A model generated the notes under the pieces. That model made no database searches and was not told where the DNA came from. It saw only the letters and a program-made list of their open reading frames with translations. A stretch of DNA of 64,000 nt. Source: Halomonas jincaotanensis. Lineage in GTDB: Bacteria; Pseudomonadota; Gammaproteobacteria; Pseudomonadales; Halomonadaceae. Of the stretch, positions 32,523-40,067 are shown one piece after another. How positions within the stretch are numbered: the stretch's first letter is position 1; the number at the start of each line of letters is the position of its first letter. A program made the translations under genes and the position numbers. Location: positions 186,001 to 250,000 of the forward strand of contig NZ_JAHCLU010000003.1 of NCBI RefSeq assembly GCF_018448785.1, given 5' to 3'.

Positions 32523-33092
32523 TTACCCTTTCCAGGCGTGCCCCGCGAAGGCCTCGTCGAGTTCGGGATGGTTGACGTGGTTGGAGTAGTTGGAGAGTGT
32601 CTTGACCGCCAGGGCCAGCACGATCTGCAGCACCTGCTGTTCCTCGAAACCGGCGTCGAGGAACGCCTTGACGTCACCTTGGTGGGGCATGCCCCGGCTC
32701 TCGAACATCACCTTGGTGAACTCGGCAAGGGCCGCGAGGCGCTCGTCCGGGATTGGCTTGTCGTTGCGAATCGCGTCGATGACCTCGGCGGGCACCTGAG
32801 ACATCTTCTCGGCCAGCATGCTGTGGGCCGACATGCAGTAGCCGCAGCCATTGAGGCGGCTGACGGTCAGGAACACGACCTCCTGTTCGGGTGGCGCAAA
32901 GCCGGAGTCCTCGCGAAACAGCTCATAGCCGTGCAGGTAGGTGTCCAGCACACCCGGTGCCTTGGCCATGCCCTCGTACATGTTGGGCACGAAGCCCAGC
33001 TTGGCGTTGGCCTGCTCGAGCAGTGGCTTGGCCTTGGCGTCGGCATTGTCGAGGGTCTGGGGGGCCAGTTTCATCTGATAGTCGGCCGACAT
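32523..33092 (-). CDS. Carboxymuconolactone decarboxylase / AhpD-like family protein
   Basis: The 189-residue helical protein has the AhpD-type redox motif C-x2-C followed by x3-H (LNGCGYCMSAHSMLAEK, about residues 80-96). It would act as a thiol-based peroxidase-linked or decarboxylase-like protein. AAGGAG precedes the ATG at 33092. A TetR gene lies directly upstream on the same strand, and near-identical operator-like sequences precede both genes, so the pair is probably a repressor and its target responding to an electrophile or oxidant. Confidence 0.82.
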   Translation of the reverse strand: MSADYQMKLAPQTLDNADAKAKPLLEQANAKLGFVPNMYEGMAKAPGVLDTYLHGYELFREDSGFAPPEQEVVFLTVSRLNGCGYCMSAHSMLAEKMSQVPAEVIDAIRNDKPIPDERLAALAEFTKVMFESRGMPHQGDVKAFLDAGFEEQQVLQIVLALAVKTLSNYSNHVNHPELDEAFAGHAWKG

Positions 33093-33133
33093 AATGCATC
33101 TCCTTCTTCGTATTGGGTCTTGCGTATTGCGCT

Positions 33134-33158
33134 ATTTATGGAACGATTGGTCCATATT
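33134..33158. promoter_or_regulatory. Operator-like site upstream of the AhpD-like gene
   Basis: The imperfect palindrome ATGGAACGATTGGTCCAT (33138-33155, 14 of 18 positions symmetric) lies between the TetR gene and its downstream target. A near-copy occurs before the TetR gene itself at 33777-33800. Confidence 0.6.
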
Positions 33159-33177
33159 TGGCAAATATCAATCGACG

Positions 33178-33768
33178 CTAACGGCGTAAACCGGCGAGCA
33201 GCAGTTCCACCGCTTGGCGGGCCTGCTCGGCATCTGCGCCACTCTTCAGCAGGGTCCTGAGTCCTGCCATGCCCATCGTCAGATAACTGGCGAGCGCGCG
33301 AGTGTCCTGATCCGGGGCAATATCGCCGGCTGCCTGAGCCTGCTCCAGCGCCCGATGGAACAGCGCGGTGATGGCGGCAATGCTCTGGCGAGCGTGTTGG
33401 GCGGGCAGGTCGCCACGCTGGCCGAGTTCGCTCGTCGAATTGAAGATCAGGCAGCCCAGGGCGGCGCGCTCGCTGCCGGCTTCGCCGGCGGTTTCGCGAA
33501 AGAGGTCTTCCAGGAAGGCCATGGCCGAGGGCGCTGCCTCGAGACGACGCCCCAGTCGGCCGACCAGGGCCTCGCGATAGCGGCGCAGTGACTCAAGGAA
33601 CAGCTGCTCCTTGTTACCGAACGCCTGGTAGAGGCTGCTGCGCGAGAGGCGCATGGCCTCGAGAAGGTCCCGGGTAGAAGCGTTGTCGTAGCCTCGGGCC
33701 CAGAAGACCTGCATGGCGGCGCTGGCAGCCTCGTCAGGGCTGAAGGCAATGGGGCGTCCTCGTGTCAT
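33178..33768 (-). CDS. TetR-family transcriptional regulator
   Basis: The 196-residue protein has an N-terminal TetR DNA-binding domain (NASTRDLLEAMRLSRSSLYQ near residues 29-48, then AFGNKEQLF) and a C-terminal dimerisation/ligand domain with a Cys in RAALGCLIFNSTSEL. It is followed on the same strand by an AhpD-like gene. Shared operator-like sequences upstream of both suggest that it represses itself and that gene. The ligand is unknown. The ATG at 33768 begins a typical TRGRPIAFSPDEA N-terminus. Confidence 0.85.
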   Translation of the reverse strand: MTRGRPIAFSPDEAASAAMQVFWARGYDNASTRDLLEAMRLSRSSLYQAFGNKEQLFLESLRRYREALVGRLGRRLEAAPSAMAFLEDLFRETAGEAGSERAALGCLIFNSTSELGQRGDLPAQHARQSIAAITALFHRALEQAQAAGDIAPDQDTRALASYLTMGMAGLRTLLKSGADAEQARQAVELLLAGLRR

Positions 33769-33776
33769 GCCCTCAA

Positions 33777-33800
33777 TTTAGTACCGGTCGTTCCATAAAT
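33777..33800. promoter_or_regulatory. Operator-like site upstream of the TetR gene
   Basis: On the minus strand this reads ATTTATGGAACGACCGGTAC, which shares ATTTATGGAACGA and GGT with the site at 33134-33158. It starts nine bases before the TetR ATG. Confidence 0.6.
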
Positions 33801-33923
33801 CAAGTCCGCGACAAATCGCGTTCCGGTTGCTATCGCTGTAAGGAGCGTGTCAGCACGACGACACAGTGAGTACGCGACAACAACCCCACGCCAATCACGA
33901 TGGCCGGAGAGGAGATGCCGAGC

Positions 33924-36332
33924 ATGATGGAGCCGCATTCGCCGACAAGACGCTTCTGGCTGGGTGGCAAGCGAGCCGACGAGCAGGACCGCTTCTTCCG
34001 CGAGGCACTCGAGCCCCTGGGCTGGGAGGTCGGCGACGAGCATGACTGGGACGCCGGCTGGATCACCGGCATGCCGGATGCCGCGCAGTTCCGGCGCGTC
34101 TCGCCTAAGCGCAAGATGAATCACTTCCCGGGCAATGCGGCGCTGACCGTCAAGAGCCGCCTCCACGATAGTCTCGCCACGCTTCGCGAGCGCATCCACG
34201 AGCGCTATGGCGCCGACCATGAACTTGCCCGGCGCTTGGCGTTCTTTCCCCGTGCCTACGTGATGCCCGGCGACTACCACGCGCTGCAGGCCGCCGCCCT
34301 GGCCAACCCGGACCAGCGCTAGATCCTCAAGCCCACCAATGCCTCCAAGGGCAAGGGCGTGCGGGTGCTGAAGGACGTCGCCGAGGCGCCGCTCGCGCCG
34401 GACTGGCTGGTGCAGGAGTACATGGCCAATCCGCATACTATCCGCGGCCACAAGTATGTCCTGCGCCTCTACGTGCTGATCGCCGCGCTCGAGCCGCTGC
34501 GCGTCTATCGCTACCGCCAGGGCTTCGCCAAGCTGGCCTCGGAGCCCTGGGACCCCGAGGATGCCGACAATCCCTTCAGCCAGCTGACCAACCCGGACAT
34601 CAACGCCCTCAACGTCGGCGCCGAGGTGCCGGTGGAGTTTATCGACCTCGACCGCTACCGCCAGTGGCTGCGCGACCAGGGGCACGACGATGAGGCGCTC
34701 TTCGCGCGGATCGAAGACCTGATCGCCCTGACCATGATCTCCGCCGTCGACGCCATGCGCCGCCGCACGGCACAGGCCGGCGCCGATCCGCACGGCTGCT
34801 ACGAACTGCTGGGACTCGACTGCCTGGTGGACGACACCCTCACGCCCTGGCTACTCGAGTGCAATCTCAGCCCGTCGCTGGGCATCTGTGCCGCCCCGGA
34901 GACGGGCGGCCGCGTCGAGGAAGCCGTCAAGGGCGGGCTGGTGCATGACCTGGTCGCGCTGGTCGATATTCCCGGTCATGCCATGCCCCGGCCCGTCTCG
35001 AGCGGGCAGGACCCTGACGACAGCGCGTGGCTGGTCGCCGAGACCAGGGCCGAGCAGGCCCGCGCCGGTGGCTTCCTGCCCCTGCTGCCGGCCGCCGAGC
35101 CCGAGCGCTACCTGCCTTATTTCACCCTGCCCAGCCTGGCCGACCTGCAGCTGGCCGAGGGCCTGACGGGGCGCCCCCTGGCCCGTCCGCGGTTGCAGCG
35201 GCGCCACGTGGCAGAGGTAGTCGAGGAGGAGCGTCTTGCGCTCTACGCCACCCGCAGCGGTCGCTATTACCGGCCCAACGACACGGCGGCGCTGATCTGG
35301 CTGCTGGCCACCGACGGGCTGGCCCCCGATGCCATCGCCGATGAGCTGGTGCGTGCCACCGCCGAGACGGGCACGCCGCCGGACGCCGCGGCACTGCGTC
35401 GCGACGTCTGGACCACGCTTGGGGACTGGTGTCGTGAAGGCCTGCTCTGCCAGCAGGGCGACCCCTCGGCGGCGATCCCGACAGCGCCCGAGACCCATGT
35501 GGCATCAGCGAAGGCGTCCCCCGCGAGGCCTGCCATGCGACTGAGCCTCGCCGGCCGGGGTTGGGCGCTGGAGATCGCCAGCGGCCCCGCCGAGGCACGG
35601 CTGACGACCCTCATGGCGGGGCATCTTGCGCCGCTGGATGAGCGCGGTGAAGAGACGAGACGGCTGCCACGCCTGGCCGTGCTGCGCGAGACGTTGGGTT
35701 ACGCCCTGGCCGCCGACGACCGACTCGTGGCATCGCGCCTGACGCTGGCGCAGCTGGGCCCCGTCCTGCTGGGGCATCTGATTCGCCAGGCCGCGATGCC
35801 GGGACGGCCGGTCATCGACGCCGGCCTGCTGATCACGCCAGGCGGTAGCGGAGTGCTCTGTCTGCTCCCCGAGGGCGAGGCGAGCCGCACCCTGCTGGCG
35901 CGACGGGTATCGGCATCGGGGGGAGCGCTGACCCGCGGCGTGCGCCTTGACCTGTCGGACCCGCAAATCGCCGAGCCGCTGGGGTTTCCCGTGCCGGGTG
36001 TCGGCTTCACTGCGCTGGAGGCATTGCCCTCGACCTTGAAAGTCCGAGGCGTGCTAATGCCCTACAGCGGGAGTGCCGATGCTGAGCTTACGGCCGCTAC
36101 CACGCTGGAGGCCCTCGGGGCCCTGTTGCCACGTTGCCTCACCGCCGATGGCGAGGCGCTGGATGCCGAGGAGGTGTCGAGCCTGGGCGAGTGGCTTGCC
36201 GGGCTAGCGCATTGCGCCGTGGCGCTCGGTGAGGACACACCATCGTCCGCCTCGCTGGCCGAGTGGCTGAGCGCTTACATCGAACCCGCTACCCCGAGCA
36301 CGGCATCCGCCCTGGCCATGGCCAAGGGATGA
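33924..36332 (+). pseudogene. Tubulin-tyrosine-ligase-like ATP-grasp / PqqD-like fusion protein, split by an amber codon
   Basis: One reading frame of about 803 codons is interrupted only by TAG at 34320-34322, between NPDQR and ILKPTNASKGKGVRVLK. In this fold the position before I-L-K-P is normally Trp, so a TGG-to-TAG change is likely. Codons about 1-340 form a TTL-type ATP-grasp ligase (KPTNASKGKG ATP-binding, VLRLYVLI, and the YELLGLDCLVDD and LLECNLSPS metal-binding blocks). About 425-510 is a PqqD-like peptide-binding domain (YYRPNDTAALIWLLATDGLA, then DVWTTLGDWCREGLL). The last 260 residues faintly resemble an HprK-like kinase without a proper P-loop. Start is 33924 or 33927, after GGAGAGGAG. 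An acidic-tail peptide gene follows. Nonsense mutation, read-through or sequencing error are all possible. Confidence 0.65.
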
Positions 36333-36420
36333 CGGGGGGCACGAGCAGACGGCGGTGTCGCCCCGGGGGACAGCGCCGCTGACGAAGCCGGCGCCACGCA
36401 GGCCGACTTCACGGCACGAC

Positions 36421-36437
36421 GACATGCGAGGCATGTC
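36421..36437 (+). promoter_or_regulatory. Small hairpin before the acidic-tail peptide gene
   Basis: The perfect 7-bp inverted repeat GACATGC / GCATGTC with a 3-base loop lies 15 bases before the AGGAGG site of the next gene. It may affect translation of the peptide mRNA. Confidence 0.35.
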
Positions 36438-36466
36438 GCCCATTGTTTATCGAGGAGGTCATGATC

Positions 36467-36781
36467 ATGACACTGCAAGACGAGAAGCGTCGTAGCCTGC
36501 TGGGTCGGCTCAGCCGCCAGCTGGGCTATACCGCACCCGCGCTGCTGTTGGCCGCAAGCGGGGCGGCCTTCCAGGCCGTGGCCAGTGACACGCCCGCCGA
36601 GTCAAGCTTTTCCAACAGCTACACCAACGGTCAGGAAGCTCCCCTGATGCTGGCCGAGGCCCATGAGGAGGAAGCGGAAGGCGAAGGCGAGGGTGAAGGT
36701 GAAGCGGAAGGTGAGGGCGAAGGCGAAGCGGAAGGTGAGGGCGAAGGCGAAGCGGAAGGCGAGGGCGAAGCCGAGGGTTGA
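36467..36781 (+). CDS. Small exported protein with Glu/Gly/Ala-repeat tail
   Basis: The 104-residue protein has three parts. A basic start with twin Arg (DEKRRSLLGRLSRQL) and a hydrophobic segment end in AVAS-D near residue 41, like a signal or leader. A short linker follows (42-62). Residues about 64-104 are nearly only Glu, Gly and Ala, with the octad A-E-G-E-G-E-G-E repeated. The tail resembles the acidic Gly/Glu tails of eukaryotic tubulins, substrates of TTL enzymes, and a TTL-like gene lies directly upstream. The first 41 residues align without gaps to the cytochrome at 54.4 kb (25 of 41 identical). The ATG at 36467 has AGGAGG eight bases before it. Function unknown. Confidence 0.7.
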   Translation: MTLQDEKRRSLLGRLSRQLGYTAPALLLAASGAAFQAVASDTPAESSFSNSYTNGQEAPLMLAEAHEEEAEGEGEGEGEAEGEGEGEAEGEGEGEAEGEGEAEG

Positions 36782-36882
36782 GCCGAGCCCGTGAACGTCG
36801 CCAGGGCCGGGCCGGACGCCATGCGTGCCGGCCTGGTCTTCCCCAGACCGCCCCCATCACCGGACCCAACAGGACACCTGCC

Positions 36883-37650
36883 ATGTCACGTCATCCCTCC
36901 AGGTCGACCCCTTGCCCCGAAGGGCTCATCGAGGAAAATCGTCTGGCGCTTGCCCAGCTGCGCGGCATGCTCGACCACCTTGCCCCCGACACCTATCGGC
37001 AAGCCTTCGGCGAGCATGGCCGTCACACGCTCGGCAAGCACGTCCGCCACATCATCGATCATTATGATGCCCTGCTCGACGGCCTCGAGAAAGACGAAGG
37101 GGGCATCGACTACGAGCGGCGCCGCCGCGACGAGGCCCTCGAGCAATGGCCGCAACAAGCAGCGGGTCATCTGGCCGGCAGCGAGGCATCGCTTGCATCA
37201 TTGACCGCTCAACCATGGCCGGAACGGCTGACCCTGGGCTATCGCCTCGATGGGGATGTCCTCGGCGTGTCGTCCAGCCTGGCCCGCGAGCTGGCCTTCC
37301 TGACCAGCCACACCATCCATCATATGGCGATCATCGCGCTGCTGGCGCAGCAGGCCGGCATTCGCCTGCCCGAAGCGTTCGGCGTACATCCTTCCACGCT
37401 GCGCCATTGGCAGCGGGCGTCAGAGACGCAGGCGCTAATCTTTCCAGCTCGCTGCGGCTCTTGTCTGACATTATCGTCTTTGGTGGCGGTCACGAGGTCA
37501 TCCGTCCATCACGGGCATTCGGGCGGCTCGGGGCTGGCGGAGAACGCCAGGTGCGTGAACCAGGCTGTCGCATCGACATCGGCGTTGTCGCCGTCGCTCA
37601 TCAGGGCCAGGCCATCGATGCTGTCCGGGCTGCTGTCGAAGAAGCGTTGA
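36883..37650 (+). CDS. DinB-family protein with an atypical C-terminal extension
   Basis: The first about 185 residues form a DinB-like four-helix protein with metal-ligand histidines in TLGKHVRHIIDHYDALLDGL and FLTSHTIHHMAIIALLAQ. Members include thiol-linked or metal-dependent transferases. The frame then runs on for about 70 residues (from ALIFPARCG) that are not family-like and lie antisense to the last 142 bases of the DUF3047 gene. A TAA stop is present near 37436 in another frame, so a frameshift or loss of the original stop is likely. The ATG at 36883 replaces a longer in-frame extension. The AhpD- and TTL-type genes upstream offer no clear link. Confidence 0.7.
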   Translation: MSRHPSRSTPCPEGLIEENRLALAQLRGMLDHLAPDTYRQAFGEHGRHTLGKHVRHIIDHYDALLDGLEKDEGGIDYERRRRDEALEQWPQQAAGHLAGSEASLASLTAQPWPERLTLGYRLDGDVLGVSSSLARELAFLTSHTIHHMAIIALLAQQAGIRLPEAFGVHPSTLRHWQRASETQALIFPARCGSCLTLSSLVAVTRSSVHHGHSGGSGLAENARCVNQAVASTSALSPSLIRARPSMLSGLLSKKR

Positions 37651-38207
37651 TAGTCCTCGCGAACGTCGCGGACTTCCGCCACCCACTCGCCCACCTTTGC
37701 TTCACCGCTCTGCAGTGCGAGCAGGTGGGCGCGTGAGGTGAAGGCGTTGGGCCAGTCCGCGCCTGTCGGCTGGCTCGAGGACCAGACATAGTTCACCGAC
37801 TCGACCTGCCAGGGCAGCAGGCCCGTCTTGTGGGCCACATAGACCCTCGCCGGGTAATCGTCCCCGGACTTGCGCGTCTCGTCGAGCCCCTCATGGACCC
37901 CCGAGACCTGCCAGCACCATTTCAGATACGGGGTCTCGCGCAGGTCGATTTCGCGCTCCAGGTATTTCGCCGAGGCCTTGCCCTTCGATCGCGCCTCGAG
38001 AACGTCGCGGCCTTCGCGCTCGACGAGTCGATACTCGGTCTCGTCGGCGAAGGAGCGGGTGGGCCAGCCCTGCATCTCACGAGCCGAGAAGGTCGCTGCT
38101 TCAAGCGGAGTGGCAATGCCGGCCAAGGAGATGACGGGCAGCGCAAGGACAAGAAGGCGGAAGGCCGACAAGGGGCGGCGCTTTGCCAGGATGCATGTGA
38201 GCTTCAT
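37509..38207 (-). CDS. DUF3047 family exported protein (intact copy)
   Basis: The 232-residue protein has a signal peptide (cleavage near PLEAAT, about residue 38) and a DUF3047 domain with the blocks YLKWCWQVSGV, GDDYPARVYVAHKTGLLPWQ and WVAEVRDVREDYQRFF. The family is periplasmic and of unknown function. Its ATG overlaps the stop of an upstream anti-sigma remnant (ATGA), so it was once the third gene of a sigma / anti-sigma / DUF3047 set. A second, broken copy lies 1,657 bases away at 39.4-39.9 kb. Its final 142 bases overlap the converging DinB-like frame. Confidence 0.8.
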   Translation of the reverse strand: MKLTCILAKRRPLSAFRLLVLALPVISLAGIATPLEAATFSAREMQGWPTRSFADETEYRLVEREGRDVLEARSKGKASAKYLEREIDLRETPYLKWCWQVSGVHEGLDETRKSGDDYPARVYVAHKTGLLPWQVESVNYVWSSSQPTGADWPNAFTSRAHLLALQSGEAKVGEWVAEVRDVREDYQRFFDSSPDSIDGLALMSDGDNADVDATAWFTHLAFSASPEPPECP

Positions 38208-38284
38208 GGGTTGCTTTTCACCTCCTCCGTGTCATCGCTCGCGGGGGTCTTATGTTGGCCGGCCTTATGAAGCAGCGCAAACTG
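37766..38284. repeat. 519-bp direct repeat, copy 1
   Basis: This segment and 39423-39941 are nearly identical, same orientation, same length, with only scattered substitutions. It spans the first part of the DUF3047 gene and the end of the anti-sigma gene. No inverted ends or transposase are seen. Confidence 0.9.
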
Positions 38285-38450
38285 CCGCTCGATGGCCTCG
38301 TTGTCCCTCTCACCCTCGAGAGGCTGCCATTTGCCCTGGCGCTTCTGTGCTCGCATGGCATCGAGGATCCTGTACTTGAGGATGCCGAAGACCCAGGTCT
38401 CGTAGCCTGAGCATCCTGCTGATGGAAGGCCCCTCGAGAATTAGTACGGC
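38204..38450 (-). pseudogene. Remnant of ECF sigma fused in frame to the anti-sigma C-terminus
   Basis: Read on the minus strand, the sigma region-2 segment SGYETWVFGILKYRILDAMR and its downstream linker pass in frame into the anti-sigma tail at ERQF-ALLHKAG. The junction falls in a short AACTG-type identity (38280-38284) also found in the intact sigma gene at 40354-40358. The sigma N-terminus is degraded, with a stop in frame, and sigma region 4 plus the anti-sigma zinc motif are deleted. It is the relic of a second copy of the set at 39.9-40.6 kb. Confidence 0.75.
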
Positions 38451-38552
38451 GGTCAAGTACCTATTGAGTTCTACACGCTCAATCATCGCCCCGATGAATG
38501 AAGCGAGAATATGTGAGCTTACAGGAGCTTATGCTTGGCACATCACGTAATC

Positions 38553-38576
38553 GGGCCACCCGACCGGGTGGCCCGT
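38553..38576 (-). terminator. Hairpin after the small secreted protein gene
   Basis: A 10-bp GC-rich inverted repeat (CGGGCCACCC / GGGTGGCCCG) with a 4-base loop lies 57 bases beyond the stop of the minus-strand gene ending at 38634. No T tract. Confidence 0.5.
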
Positions 38577-38633
38577 GACCTCTGTGACGCGCTATCTGCT
38601 GTCCAGCCACAAGATGCGCCGTTTGCACTGAGT

Positions 38634-38972
38634 TCAACTTCTTGTACCTTGCCTTGGGCTGCCAACCCTGGTGTCGGTATATCCAGGCTTATTAACCTGC
38701 TGAGGCGCGGCCTGGTTACTCTCGACCTTAACATACTCACGATGGGTCCCCTCGCGATTGCCACGTAGTGCCGGGCTGTCGACCTCGAAGGCAGTGCGGT
38801 ATCTGGCTTGGTCACCCTGCGGGTCTGCGCGTACGCTATATTGATGAGTATTTTCCCGGGTGCCGCCCTTGAGGCGAACCTGATCCGACTCTGCGGCGCT
38901 GGCCTGGGTAGCCACGCCAGCGAGCAGAAGAACGGAGACCAGCGCAGCGGGAAACAGCTTTATGGATTTCAT
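38634..38972 (-). CDS. Small exported protein of unknown function
   Basis: This 112-residue protein has a clear signal peptide (MKSIKLFPAALVSVLLLAG, cleavage near ASA-AE) and a polar mature part rich in Arg, Gln, Thr and Gly, with no cysteine and no recognisable domain. GGGAGGTG precedes the ATG at 38972, a strong ribosome-binding site, which supports a real gene. It lies alone between the two decaying sigma-set copies and is lower in GC than its neighbours. It is probably a periplasmic stress or structural protein, but no function can be assigned. Confidence 0.6.
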   Translation of the reverse strand: MKSIKLFPAALVSVLLLAGVATQASAAESDQVRLKGGTRENTHQYSVRADPQGDQARYRTAFEVDSPALRGNREGTHREYVKVESNQAAPQQVNKPGYTDTRVGSPRQGTRS

Positions 38973-39221
38973 GACACACCTCCCATTCGATTAAGATTTG
39001 AGTGCCACACGGCGTGCGCCCTCAGTCCTTAGTATAGTAAGGCGCGGCAATGAGCTTACGGCGGAGGTTGGCTGCTCACAGACCATGTTTCACTATATTT
39101 AGGTCTAATCAGTCCAAGTAGGGTTATAAGGCGATGAGTCAAAAAGTTACCGCTGAGTAGCAGGCCGACTGAGCCAGGGCCACCGAGCCGATAAGCCAAG
39201 GCGGCCCTAACCTACAGCCGA
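38973..39221. other. AT-richer intergenic stretch without genes
   Basis: This 249-base stretch, flanking a duplication, has lower GC than the rest of the window and includes the likely promoter of the minus-strand small secreted protein. I see no ORF, RNA gene or clear repeat in it. Confidence 0.5.
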
Positions 39222-39419
39222 TCAGGCCGTTTCCTGCCAGTGCAGCTCGTGAGGGTCGAAGCCGTCCAGAAGCCGGGGCTTGACGACATCGAACCAGGGA
39301 GACAGATCGAAATCCCGCGGGGTGAACAGGGTATGGTGGCGCCGCCGGAACATCGCCGTCTGGCCCTCGACGGAAATCGGCAGGATGGGATAGCGAATCG
39401 ACTGGAAGGCCTCGGGCCA
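39222..39419 (-). pseudogene. Orphan C-terminal gene fragment (65 codons)
   Basis: On the minus strand, an open frame beginning WPEAFQSIRYPILPISVEG and ending in HELHWQETA-stop abuts the broken DUF3047 copy at 39423. It has the composition of a real protein C-terminus (many aromatic and hydrophobic residues in order), but no start codon, and I do not recognise the family. It is out of frame with the DUF3047 sequence. It probably marks a recombination junction, where one end of the duplication was joined to another gene's 3' end. Confidence 0.45.
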
Positions 39420-39422
39420 CTA

Positions 39423-39864
39423 TCGGCTGGCTCGAGGACCAGACACAATTCACCGACTCGACCTGCCAGGGCAGCAGGCCCGTCTTGCGGGCCACATAGA
39501 CCCTCGCCGGGTAATCGTCCCCGGATTTGCGCGTCTCGTCGAGCCCCGCATGGATCCCCGAGACCTGCCAGCACCATTTCAGATAAGGGGTCTCGTGCAG
39601 GTCGATCTCGCGCTCCCGTTATTTCGCCGAGGCCTTGCCCTTCGATCGCGCCTCGAGAACGTCGCGGCCTTCGCGCTCGACGAGTCGATACTCGGTCTCG
39701 TCGGCGAAGGAGCGAGTGGGCCAGTCGTGCATCTCACGAGCCGAGAAGGTCGCTGCTTCAAGCGGAGTGGCAATGCCGGCCAAGGAGATGACGGGCAGCG
39801 CAAGGACAAGAAGGCGGAAGGCCGACAAGGGGCGGCGCTTTGCCAGGATGCATGTGAGCTTCAT
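39423..39864 (-). pseudogene. Broken second copy of the DUF3047 gene
   Basis: The first 81 codons match the intact copy, including the signal peptide, but a TAA stop at 39621-39619 replaces the Tyr codon of the KASAKYLERE segment. The homologous frame continues after the stop through GLLPWQVESVNCVWSSSQP and then ends abruptly at the junction with an unrelated fragment. The last third of the domain is missing. It is coupled to the anti-sigma gene through ATGA overlap. It is therefore inactive unless the intact copy at 37.5-38.2 kb covers its function. Confidence 0.85.
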
Positions 39865-39941
39865 GGGTTGCTTTTCACCTCCTCCGTGTCATCGCTCGCG
39901 GGGGTCTTATGTTGGCCGGCCTTATGAAGCAGCGCAAACTG
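39423..39941. repeat. 519-bp direct repeat, copy 2
   Basis: Same-length, same-orientation near-copy of 37766-38284. The right boundary (AACTG at 39941) coincides with the point where copy 1 switches into sigma sequence, so recombination ended there. Confidence 0.9.
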
Positions 39942-40067
39942 TCTGTCGCATTCCCGGCAGGCACCGCACAGCGAGAGGTGTAGCCGCAGCGACAGCCGTT
40001 CCTGGAACCTCAATGGGCGGTCCTGCCGCAACGACATCAGCCGGGTCGCCTCTTTGCACATCATCAT
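39861..40067 (-). CDS. Small cysteine-rich anti-sigma factor
   Basis: The 68-residue protein has a Cys near the start (MMMCKEATRLM) and an H-L-S-L-C-G-A-C-R-E-C cluster at about residues 30-40, a putative zinc site like that of short anti-sigma factors. Its first ATG overlaps the stop of the upstream ECF sigma gene (ATGA), with AAAGGAGA upstream, and its own stop overlaps the DUF3047 start. It should bind and restrain the partner sigma. As that sigma is frameshifted, this gene may now be without a target. Confidence 0.75.
   Translation of the reverse strand: MMMCKEATRLMSLRQDRPLRFQERLSLRLHLSLCGACRECDRQFALLHKAGQHKTPASDDTEEVKSNP

Noticed and set aside
34320..34322. Programmed recoding (pyrrolysine-type) at the TAG of the TTL-like gene
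   Set aside because: The window holds no pyl genes, and the flanks suggest a simple Trp codon change; kept as a disrupted gene.
36660..36780. Short repeats in the acidic-tail gene as a CRISPR-like array
   Set aside because: Repeats are in frame, have no spacers and encode Glu/Gly/Ala, so they are coding repeats.
37766..39941. Insertion sequence or transposon at the duplication
   Set aside because: No transposase frame, inverted termini or target duplications are visible; only plain direct repeats.
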